Program-made: the position numbers and the translations under genes
Shown: piece by piece, positions 7,541-12,368 of the stretch
How the letters are laid out: the number at the start of each line of letters is the position of its first letter
Position numbering within the stretch: the first letter of the stretch is position 1
The notes under the pieces: generated by a model
The model's database searches: none
Seen by the model: the letters and a program-made list of their open reading frames with translations, nothing else
What the model was told of the DNA's origin: nothing
DNA from: Lysinibacillus sp.
Lineage (GTDB): Bacteria > Bacillota > Bacilli > Bacillales_A > Planococcaceae
Assembly: GCA_012735355.1 (NCBI GenBank)
Contig: JAAYHP010000261.1
Span: 1 to 12,368 of the forward strand
DNA length: 12,368 nt
Reading direction: 5' to 3'

Positions 7541-7596
7541 GCCAGGGCAAAAGTAAAAACTCATCATTTTTTCTTAAGAGAAAACGATGAGTTTTT
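7541..7596 (+). repeat. 56-bp hairpin repeat, copy 2 (terminator-like)
   Basis: Here the leader reads CCAGGGCAAAAGT, followed by AAACTCATCATTTTTTCTT paired with AAGAGAAAACGATGAGTTT and a run of T. It lies 81 bases after the stop of the dehydrogenase gene and is oriented to terminate it. The six differences from copy 1 (243-298, other strand) are spread over the leader and both arms. One stem difference here is an A-C mismatch, so the hairpin is slightly weaker. The bases 7461-7540 before it hold no gene. Confidence 0.8.
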
Positions 7597-7674
7597 GATA
7601 TTTTTAACTTAAAATTGACTTTTCTTCTAACCTCAAATATTTAAATTTTACATGAACTTATTAATGAAGTATCA

Positions 7675-7770
7675 TCATTTATTTTCTACAACTTTTTGCC
7701 AATGAATGACACGTTTTACTGATCCGACATATTCATTCAGTGCCCGCTGACTTACACCCTTTACCCGGTT
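7675..7770 (-). pseudogene. 3' remnant of an unidentified gene
   Basis: On the minus strand a frame of about 30 codons reads GVSQRALNEYVGSVKRVIHW and ends in a TGA at 7675-7677. The residue mix (regular Arg/Lys/Val, Trp, no runs of low complexity) looks like the C-terminal end of a real protein. No start is possible: a TAG lies upstream at 7774-7776, where the flagellinolysin sequence begins. I do not recognise the family. The only support is coding-like composition and the abrupt junction, so confidence is modest. It shares codon boundaries with the plus-strand flagellin frame, so part of the signal could be a shadow. Confidence 0.35.
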
Positions 7771-8940
7771 ACACTAGCAATTGATTTAGATGACGTTCTT
7801 TCTTCAGACCCTTTATGGATTGATGTGGATCGTGTCATCGCACACGAAATGGTGCACGCAGTGATGTCAGCATCAGGCATTAACTGGAATGATACGCCAA
7901 AATGGTTTAAAGAAGGTACTGCTGAATATGTTGCAGGTGCAAACGAACGTGTCAGATCTTCATTAAATTGGGCAGCTGGTGGTTATACGAATAGCTATGA
8001 AACAGCATCTGAGGCAGGAAAACAGACAGCAAGACAAAAGGTTTTAAATGCAGTTACATCTAATAATGGCTCAGACTTTTATTCTGCTAGTTATTTAGCA
8101 ACAGGCTATTTGGATAGTCTTATTCAACAGACAAATCCAGGTAAGACAATAGCAGACTTTATGCAGGATCTTTCTAATGGAAAAACTTTCGATCAAGCTA
8201 TTCAAGATTATACAAACTTAGCTAATCGTTCGGCCTTTATTGCTGATTTTAAAGGTGCAAATGGGATGCAATATTTAGAAGATCTAGATTTATTTAATCC
8301 AGCGAATATGAATAGAACAGGAAGTCCATTAGAAGGTCAAACGATTAATGGTACTACATATGGCATAGGCGACGCAGCATTCATACCTGATACAGGCAGC
8401 CCAGGCACAACACAATCAATTTTTGTATACGATTGGCTACCTTCTACCGGTGGTACAGGAACGGCAGGAACTCCATATCCGACAAATCTTGGTGGGGGCG
8501 GTGGAGGGGGCGGTGGTACACCTCCTGTTATTCAAACTACCGCTTCAGGAAAAATTGTTTTACAAATTGGGGCAAATGAAAATCAAACAATGACAATAGA
8601 TAAGCTTGAGCTTTCGAAAGCTGCTTTAAGCATAAATGATGTTGATATTAGTAAACAAACTACCGCCGAAGAAGCAATTACGAAAATTGATAATGCAATC
8701 GAAAAGGTTTCGGAAGGTCGTAGTACATACGGTGCGTATCAAAATCGTTTAGAACATACGATGAACAATCTACAAAATACTGCTGAAAACTTAACGGCAG
8801 CTGAATCTCGTATACGCGATAGCGATATGGCATCTGAAATGATGAAGTTTACGAAAGTGAATATATTAATGCAAACTGCTCAGTCAATGTTAACGCAAGC
8901 TAATCAACAGCCACAGGGTGTATTGCAATTATTAAATTAA
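7771..8940 (+). pseudogene. Flagellinolysin (flagellin with zinc metallopeptidase), 5'-truncated
   Basis: About 390 open codons of a flagellin whose variable region is a protease. Recognisable sequence begins TLAIDLDD. The zinc site HEMVH (7843-7857) has its Glu base, and WFKEGTAEY 19 residues on gives the likely third ligand, by analogy with M9 collagenases. A nine-glycine linker (8491-8517) precedes the C-terminal flagellin domain (LQIGANENQ, then AAESRIRDSDMASEMM, ending QQPQGVLQLLN), the D1/D0 helices that pack into the filament. Known flagellinolysins put the protease between N- and C-terminal flagellin domains and assemble proteolytic filaments. Here the N-terminal D0/D1 helices (normally starting MRINHN) are gone. 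The first possible start, GTG at 7825, has no ribosome binding site. Without them the product could not polymerise or be exported normally. There is no internal stop or frameshift, so the loss is recent or the sequence is kept for another use. Confidence 0.85.
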
Positions 8941-8951
8941 ATCAAAGTAAA

Positions 8952-8994
8952 AGCTCCACGGTAGCATGCATAAACTTTGCCGTGGAGCTCTTTT
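8952..8994 (+). terminator. Rho-independent terminator of the flagellinolysin gene
   Basis: AGCTCCACGG (8952-8961) pairs perfectly with CCGTGGAGCT (8980-8989), 18-base loop, followed by CTTTT. The stem is GC-rich in an AT-rich setting and starts 12 bases past the flagellin stop. A-rich sequence before it lets it act on the minus strand too. A minus-strand frame crosses it, but coding there is incidental. Confidence 0.85.
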
Positions 8995-8995
8995 C

Positions 8996-9159
8996 AATGG
9001 GTATATTTAAAATATCTCCAACAAAAATATCAGAACTATAAATAGATTCAATTTCCTTTAACGTCTTCCCTTTACTATTTAAAATCGTTAATCTACTTCC
9101 TTGGGTATAATAAATGTTCCCAAGATCATCCATTAATACCCCTTTATTAATTTTTATTC
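8996..9159 (-). pseudogene. Fragment resembling one blade of a beta-propeller protein
   Basis: The minus strand reads INKGVLMDDLGNIYYTQG, then LTILNSKGKTLKEIES. The D-x-x-G-N-I-Y and I-L-N-x-x-G-K-x-L spacing is that of one NHL/PQQ-like propeller repeat. The frame has no plausible start of its own (the internal ATG at 9133 lacks a good ribosome binding site) and its 3' end runs into the flagellin terminator, so this is probably a leftover of a larger gene. The assignment rests on a single repeat and is weak. Confidence 0.3.
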
Positions 9160-9186
9160 TCTTCTTTTTTAAATAATAATATGTAT

Positions 9187-9349
9187 TTACTCGTATTTTA
9201 CTAGCTTCTTTTTATTTTCATATGTGTAAAGGATAAAATCATCTTCAATATTGCCCTTAAAATGATTGACAAATCCAATTTTTGACTCATCTGAAGATCT
9301 GATTAAACATTGATTGAATACAGTTATTGTTACACACATACACCAATAA
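9187..9349 (-). pseudogene. Possible gene fragment of unknown family
   Basis: A minus-strand frame of about 54 codons reads DYWCMCVTITVFNQCLIRSS and ends YENKKKLVKYE at a TAA (9187-9189). The middle (GFVNHFKGNIEDDFILYTYE) looks protein-like. There is no ribosome binding site or good start. It lies directly upstream (in minus-strand sense) of the propeller-like fragment and may come from the same lost operon. I do not recognise it. Confidence 0.25.
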
Positions 9350-9355
9350 TCTTCT

Positions 9356-9490
9356 CTAGGTGCCCCATTTGTACCTAATAAACCTCTCAATCCCTAAAAG
9401 AAGACATACAATACCAATTGGAACACCTATTAAAATAATAAAAAATCCACCGTCAATCCCTGTTGATTCTGAGAGTGAAACGATAAAATA
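9356..9490 (-). pseudogene. C-terminal fragment of a small membrane protein
   Basis: The minus strand encodes GGFFIILIGVPIGIVCLLLG followed by IERFIRYKWGT and a TAG (9356-9358): one strong membrane helix with a positively charged tail, so the C-terminus should be cytoplasmic. Upstream the frame stays open but runs into the GC-rich repeat (9501-9558), whose translation is Gly/Pro/Arg-rich and clearly not part of the protein. The N-terminus has therefore been lost or replaced. No family assignment is possible. Confidence 0.35.
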
Positions 9491-9500
9491 AATTTGAGTG

Positions 9501-9558
9501 AACGGCGGGAGTCGCAAGCCCCGCACATCCCCCCCTCCAGAAGGACCCGCGAACGTTT
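9501..9558. repeat. GC-rich patch with inverted arms, dispersed-repeat-like
   Basis: Within very AT-rich surroundings these bases are strongly G+C-rich, with seven C in a row (9529-9535). The ends form an imperfect inverted repeat: AACG-GCGGG (9501-9509) against CCCGC-GAA-CGTT (9546-9557). No coding function fits in any frame. Such GC-rich blocks recur as dispersed intergenic repeats in many Bacillaceae, but whether this one does is untested. It separates the membrane-protein fragment from the phage-like pseudogene. Confidence 0.45.
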
Positions 9559-9580
9559 TCATCGACTTCTCCAAGCACCT

Positions 9581-9766
9581 CTATGCCATCTGAATGTCGA
9601 TCAGTCGTTTGAGTTCGTGCTCTGTTAAGTGCTCCTGTCGCTTATGCTTACGGCTATGCTCATATCTGTTGTTACGTTTACGATTTCAAGTATGTGGTTG
9701 CTTAGATTGATTGTTATAGCTCCATTATTGCTTAACTTCATTACTTACTAAGTCTTCAACTTTCAT
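9581..9766 (-). pseudogene. Small phage/plasmid-type protein, two in-frame stops
   Basis: One minus-strand frame of 62 codons runs from ATG (9766) to TAG (9581-9583) and is interrupted by TAA (9725-9727) and TGA (9686-9688). The pieces read MKVEDLVSNEVKQ, WSYNNQSKQPHT, and a basic third part with RYEHSRKHKRQEHLTEHELK. The charge pattern is continuous across both stops, as expected for a gene dead by point mutations. The basic stretch followed by LTEHELKRLI resembles small uncharacterised proteins of Bacillus phages and integrative elements, but I cannot name a family. It lies just after the terminator of the excisionase-like pseudogene on the same strand. Confidence 0.45.
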
Positions 9767-9790
9767 TTCCCTCAACTTCCGTTCGAAAAT

Positions 9791-9822
9791 ATAAAAAAGT
9801 CACATCGTAATTGGTGTGACTT
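9791..9822 (-). terminator. Rho-independent terminator, minus strand
   Basis: On the minus strand AAGTCACA pairs with TGTGACTT (plus 9797-9804 and 9815-9822), 10-base loop, then TTTTTTAT. The first base pairs overlap the stop codon of the helix-turn-helix pseudogene, so it is that gene's terminator. Confidence 0.75.
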
Positions 9823-10060
9823 ACCTTTCAGATTTTCGATTATTTATTTGATTTTTACGTCTAATAATATCTTCTTTGAAAAACAATCTGTCTCATGGTA
9901 AATTTTTTATTGGTATGTTTACTCCACGTTTAACCAATTTAGATTCTGCCGAGAACATTGTAAAATTTCTAATGCTTCAGTTGTTATTAATAATTTCTTC
10001 TTGAATATACTTCGCTAATTCTTCACGATTCTTGAAAGAGTTGTGTTCGTCTTCGGGCAT
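9821..10060 (-). pseudogene. Excisionase-like helix-turn-helix protein, frameshifted
   Basis: From ATG (10060), preceded by a good AGGGGGTGA site, the minus strand reads MPEDEHNSFKNREELAKYIQ and hits TGA at 9977-9979. One frame over, TEALEILQCSRQNLNW continues it. A third frame gives LVKRGVNIPIKNLP, then TGA (9893-9895), then DRLFFKEDIIRRKNQ to TAA at 9821-9823. Joined, this is a protein of about 80 residues with the pattern of an excisionase/MerR-type winged helix-turn-helix: E-A-x-x-I-L-x-C-S-R-Q-x-L, then V-K-R-G, then L-F-F-K-E-D-I. Such proteins act in phage or ICE excision or gene control. Two frameshifts and one stop (TGA where CGA/Arg fits) show it is dead. Confidence 0.65.
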
Positions 10061-10098
10061 TAAATTCACCCCCTATTTTTAATCATATATTTAGAGTG

Positions 10099-10125
10099 AA
10101 GGTTAAGGATTCGAGCCTTAACTTT
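10099..10125. repeat. Inverted repeat, terminator-like stem
   Basis: AAGGTTAAGG and CCTTAACTTT form a 10-bp stem with one G-T wobble around ATTCGAG. It lies upstream of the helix-turn-helix pseudogene. The plus-strand T run after it (CTTTA) is weak. It could be an old terminator or an operator. Confidence 0.4.
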
Positions 10126-10141
10126 CTTTAATAAGCTGTTG

Positions 10142-10172
10142 GGCGCTACTCTTTTGGGGTAGTGTCTTTTTT
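10142..10172 (+). terminator. Orphan rho-independent terminator, plus strand
   Basis: GGCGCTACTC and GGGTAGTGTC pair over 10 bp (with G-U wobbles) around TTTTG and are followed by TTTTTT. The T run is on the plus strand, yet no plus-strand gene lies in the 1200 bases upstream. Its gene has probably been deleted. For the minus-strand acetyltransferase it would be in the wrong orientation. The 10061-10219 gap holds nothing else I can support. Confidence 0.65.
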
Positions 10173-10219
10173 ATTGTTCTTAATCGTAATAATTAGGTTT
10201 ATTATTGCGTTTATTTATC

Positions 10220-10672
10220 CTAATTAGATAGATAAATAAGCGAATAATAACCATCTTCATCTGGTATCGAATTTTCAAATGAATATCCGACCGATTCAAA
10301 ACATTTTAAGCAAGCAATGTTATCTGTCTCAATGTTTGCAATCCATTTTTTAATAGATTGAGTTGATGGTAAAGACATTACTTTTTTTACTAAGGCTTTA
10401 CCATATCCTTTGCCACGCAAAATCGGGTTAATTACAAGCGCTATATAACCAACATAATTTGATTCTTGCTCTACCATGACGATTCCAATAGGTTGTTTAT
10501 TTTCATCTAGTGCCGTCCACACTTGGTAATCTTCTTTACTTGCGACATAATTATACCAATCGGATAGCGGTTGCATGCCTTCCAAACGACGTTGAACTTC
10601 TGCATCTTCAAACCATCCTTTAATCGTTACAATATCACTCTCACTGAAAACTCTTAGCTCTGTTATACTCAA
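10220..10672 (-). CDS. GNAT family N-acetyltransferase
   Basis: A complete 150-residue acetyl-CoA-dependent acetyltransferase. Motif A is intact: VGYIALVINP followed by R86-G-K-G-Y-G91. The second half has the common IETDNIACLKCFESVGYSF pattern, with Asn118 and Tyr130 at the positions that usually contact CoA and act as general acid. The opening ITELRVFSESDIVTIKGWF, with D-W-Y after it, is that of amino-acid or small-amine acetyltransferases of mobile regions. The target is unknown. The start is TTG (10672): AGGAG lies 12 bases upstream, no in-frame ATG or GTG exists nearby, and a TAG closes the frame 6 codons before. It is flanked on both sides by broken genes and still shows no defect. Confidence 0.85.
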   Translation of the reverse strand: MSITELRVFSESDIVTIKGWFEDAEVQRRLEGMQPLSDWYNYVASKEDYQVWTALDENKQPIGIVMVEQESNYVGYIALVINPILRGKGYGKALVKKVMSLPSTQSIKKWIANIETDNIACLKCFESVGYSFENSIPDEDGYYSLIYLSN

Positions 10673-10690
10673 TTTATTTCTACTCTCCTA

Positions 10691-10920
10691 TCATTTATAT
10701 TTTTGAGCTCGTAACCTATATGTTTCAGCATATTGTCCCCCATTACTTATCAATTCCTCATGGGTTCCAGTCTCTACTACTCTTCCGTTTTCTAAAAAGA
10801 TAATATAATTGCAAAGCGGAGTGTGCTTAATCTTTGAGAGACAATAATTACAGTTTTTCCTTTATTTAACTTACGTAATGTTTCAAAAATCTCTTCTTCA
10901 ATAAAAACATCTATTGAATT
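10691..10920 (-). pseudogene. C-terminal remnant of an ABC exporter ATPase, frameshifted
   Basis: Only the end of the nucleotide-binding domain remains. It starts after the Walker B aspartate (SIDVFIEEEIFETLRKL, the D-loop region), continues GKTVIIVSQRLSTLR, where Gln stands at the H-loop position, and then shifts frame near 10813-10818. The rest is normal: YIIFLENGRVVETGTHEEL and a final ETYRLRAQKYK before TGA (10691-10693). The pattern is that of MsbA/BmrCD-like multidrug half-transporters. Walker A, the signature motif and all membrane helices are missing. The 5' break joins the replication-relaxation pseudogene. The gene cannot make a transporter. Confidence 0.75.
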
Positions 10921-11290
10921 GTAGACGCTCAACTTTCAGGAAGTGATAAAAATCATTTCTAGTAAATAGAGCATCCGCAATAACTGTCGTTTTGCCATCC
11001 GATATTTTAACCTTATTTTGCCATTCCCTTGGACAATTGTAAAACAACCAAAATTGATTTCTCATTATAATGTGCTGTAATTGATTAGTTCTCCTTCTTA
11101 TCTTCTCGCAATCTACATATTCACGACCTTCTTTAGATAAATAATAGATTGTTTGATGACCGTCACTAATGGTCAGTAAATAATCCTATAAACGACTTAA
11201 CACTCCGTTAGTATTTCCAACTTTTCCCAAATCAAAATACCGTCTTAATTAATCGCGCGTCATGAAATCAAACTTCTTCAATAAACAATA
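10919..11290 (-). pseudogene. Replication-relaxation (Replic_Relax) family protein, with stops
   Basis: One continuous minus-strand frame of about 120 codons carries two stops, TAA (11249-11251) and TAG (11186-11188). Pieces in order: LLKKFDFMTRD, LRRYFDLGKVGNTNGVLSRL, DYLLTISDGHQTIYYLSKEG, RNQFWLFYNCPREWQN, and ISDGKTTVIADALFTRNDFY ending in HFLKVERLQ. The order winged-helix start, YYLSKEGREYV, MRNQFW, then a nuclease-like I-x-D...F-Y-x-F-L-x-V core is what I know from Replic_Relax proteins of Firmicute plasmids and integrative elements. They are linked to plasmid or ICE replication, the exact role being unclear. The start is not visible, the C-terminal third is replaced by the ABC fragment at about 10916-10921, and a terminator hairpin lies directly upstream. 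Confidence 0.6.
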
Positions 11291-11295
11291 AAAAT

Positions 11296-11328
11296 AAAAC
11301 AGACGACTGAAAAAGTTGTCTGTTTTTT
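11296..11328. terminator. Bidirectional terminator hairpin
   Basis: AAAACAGACGAC (11296-11307) pairs with GTTGTCTGTTTT (11315-11326), one G-T wobble, loop TGAAAAA, followed by TT. The minus strand also has a T-rich tail (TTTTATTTTTATTG). It separates the minus-strand Replic_Relax pseudogene from the plus-strand genes on the right. Confidence 0.75.
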
Positions 11329-11384
11329 CATATTAAAAATGTTAATGTTTTCCATTATAATTGGATAAAAAAGGAGTCGATAGT

Positions 11385-11919
11385 GTGGAAGACAAAAAGA
11401 AAACCGCTCAAGGTTGTTTAATGGCAATTATTATTTTCATAGGTCGATATTCGGAATAGGATCTTGTTTCGGTGGGGAGAAAAGACGTTTGATTTTACTG
11501 TCCAAGAATTTGAAAATGCTTTAAGAACTGAAATTGATCAACGAAAAGGAAAGTCATTTTTGGCAATGAAAGATATGGAGCACAAAGACGAGTATTATCA
11601 AATTAAATTAGCCGATGGAATCTATGCATTAATTTATACTGATAAAGACAACAAAGTAAAAGAAATTCGTGTTGTTGCTACTACCGCTGCGTTTTTAGTG
11701 CAGAATAAAAAAGTTCGTATAGCTTACCAATCGACGTTAAAAGCTGTTGATCCATCTTTAAGTGTCATACAGGAGTTACATATATTTGAGGAGCTTGGTA
11801 TAACAGGTAGAGGTGATATGCTTGTCCATTCGTCTGCATATTCATTTAATGACGTTATATATTCGTACGTTGGAGATATAGAAAAGGAATTATTAGTTTT
11901 ATATGCAAAACCGATGTAG
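11385..11919 (+). pseudogene. Membrane-anchored protein of unknown family, frameshifted near its N-terminus
   Basis: AAGGAG (11371-11376) sets a GTG start at 11385: MEDKKKTAQGCLMAIIIFIG. The frame then stops, but the sense continues one frame over as SIFGIGSCFGGEK, and again one frame over as EKTFDFTVQEFENALRTEID for about 150 codons to TAG. Each shift fits loss of a single G (near 11443 and in the GGGG at 11473-11476). The restored protein has a cytoplasmic basic end, one membrane helix or lipobox-like GSC, and an extracellular domain of about 145 residues rich in Lys/Asp. A TTG at 11464 opens the long frame but has no ribosome binding site, so it is not a convincing start. Function unknown; the setting suggests a mobile-element surface protein. 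Sequencing errors in G runs remain possible. Confidence 0.6.
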
Positions 11920-11948
11920 TCACTCTTTGAGTAGCTTTTTTATTTTTT
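11918..11948 (+). terminator. Rho-independent terminator
   Basis: AGTCACTC-TTT-GAGTAGCT forms a stem with one C-A mismatch and one wobble, followed by TTTTTATTTTTTT. It overlaps the TAG of the preceding gene and ends that transcript. Confidence 0.6.
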
Positions 11949-12004
11949 TGTAAAATAATGCAAATTTTTAATGACTAAATAAATTAAAGAAAGGAGGTGA
12001 AGAA

Positions 12005-12225
12005 ATGGGGACATATAGTTCTTATCATCGCTGGCATAATCGCTAGTATCAAAGGTGCACTTGATATTATTGATTACAATGTATTTAGTGGGCTTGGATT
12101 TCAAAAACATGAGTCTAGTTAACTGGGTTGGTACTATTGCATCATTTATATGAATAGCATTATTCGTGCTCCGACATTACTTCAGAAAAGAGGTGAAAAA
12201 TAGTGACTCAACAAAAAACTTCTGA
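12005..12225 (+). pseudogene. Small two-helix membrane protein, frameshifted
   Basis: A perfect AAGGAGGTGA (11991-12000) precedes ATG at 12005, but the frame reads MGTYSSYHRWHNR and stops. If one extra A (near 12017) is ignored it becomes MGTY-VLIIAGIIASIKGALD, a membrane helix, continuing to FSGLGFQK. A second shift near 12109 gives MSLVNWVGTIASFI, a TGA (12151-12153), then IALFVLRHYFRKEVKNSDS to TGA at 12223-12225. The joined protein would be about 70 residues with two membrane helices and a basic tail, like many small plasmid or phage membrane proteins. The strong ribosome binding site shows it was once well expressed. Its 3' end overlaps the next start at 12203. No family is recognised. 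Confidence 0.5.
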
Positions 12226-12368
12226 AGCACAAAAAAGGGCAACACAAGCATATCGGGAACGGAACAGAGAAAAGACTCGTAAACAATCGGCCAAAAGTTC
12301 AGCGAAAACATATATAAATAAATATTGCGATTTAAACGATTTACAAGAAATGAAACAATGGATAGAAG
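12203..12368 (+). CDS. Small basic phage/plasmid-type protein, partial at window edge
   Basis: From GTG (12203), with GAGGTGA 6 bases upstream, 55 codons are open to the edge: TQQKTSEAQKRATQAYRERN, then TRKQSAKSSAKTYINKYCDL and NDLQEMKQWIE. The layout (KTSEAQ-x-R-A, A-Y-x-x-R-N-x-E-K-T-R, a Ser/Ala-rich middle, then a D-L-x-x-L-x-x-x-K helix) is a recurring type of about 60 to 70 residue proteins in Firmicute prophages, plasmids and integrative elements. A DNA-binding role is often assumed but not shown, as far as I know. Its stop should lie a few codons past the edge. It overlaps the broken membrane-protein gene and is the only undamaged candidate of this end of the element. Confidence 0.65.
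   Translation, partial: MTQQKTSEAQKRATQAYRERNREKTRKQSAKSSAKTYINKYCDLNDLQEMKQWIE

Noticed and set aside
8942..9000. Minus-strand coding continuing through the flagellin terminator
   Set aside because: The translated tail is simply the terminator hairpin read as codons. Only the part above about 8996 looks protein-like.
11464..11919. Treating the 151-codon frame as a complete gene starting at TTG 11464
   Set aside because: There is no ribosome binding site at that TTG. A GTG with a good site at 11385 and a membrane segment across two frameshifts explain it better.
1..12368. CRISPR arrays, tRNA, rRNA or known riboswitches
   Set aside because: No regularly spaced direct repeats, cloverleaf with CCA-type acceptor or conserved aptamer core was seen by eye on either strand.

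Overview
The window is AT-rich, with strong AGGAGG-type ribosome binding sites, U-run hairpin terminators and protein families typical of the Bacillales. A YndJ-type cluster, a PepSY lipoprotein, a nitrilase/GNAT pair and a flagellin carrying a zinc protease domain point to a motile, spore-former-like member of the Bacillaceae/Planococcaceae. A Lysinibacillus-like genome is my best guess, from protein flavour only. I see no rRNA, tRNA or CRISPR array.

The left part (1 to about 7460) is mostly intact chromosomal sequence. It starts with a 5'-truncated fluoride channel gene (fluC/crcB, minus) and a PepSY lipoprotein (minus). Then comes a tight three-gene plus-strand operon: SRPBCC-DoxX fusion, DUF4166 protein, YndJ. 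All three look suited to handling a hydrophobic ligand at the membrane, but no function is established. Next is an abutting pair, a carbon-nitrogen hydrolase and a GNAT acetyltransferase, that elsewhere occurs as one fused protein. Last is a saccharopine-dehydrogenase/homospermidine-synthase-like enzyme with its own leader. Two copies of a 56-bp hairpin repeat (243-298 and 7541-7596, opposite strands, 50 of 56 positions identical) lie downstream of the PepSY gene and the dehydrogenase gene, each oriented as a terminator.

The middle (about 7600 to 9000) holds the 3' part of a flagellinolysin, a flagellin whose variable region is a HExxH metallopeptidase. The N-terminal flagellin half is missing. 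What remains is open for about 390 codons and ends at a strong terminator. At its broken 5' end it abuts the remnant of an unidentified gene on the other strand.

The right part (about 9000 to 12368) is mostly a graveyard of mobile-element genes: a phage-like small protein with two in-frame stops, an excisionase-like helix-turn-helix gene broken by frameshifts and a stop, a replication-relaxation (Replic_Relax) protein gene with two stops spliced onto the C-terminal end of an ABC exporter, a membrane-anchored protein gene with two apparent one-base deletions, and a broken small membrane protein gene. One GNAT acetyltransferase gene (10220-10672) stays intact among them. A small plasmid/phage-type basic protein gene is open where it runs off the right edge. 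I read this as an integrated conjugative element, plasmid or prophage in advanced decay.
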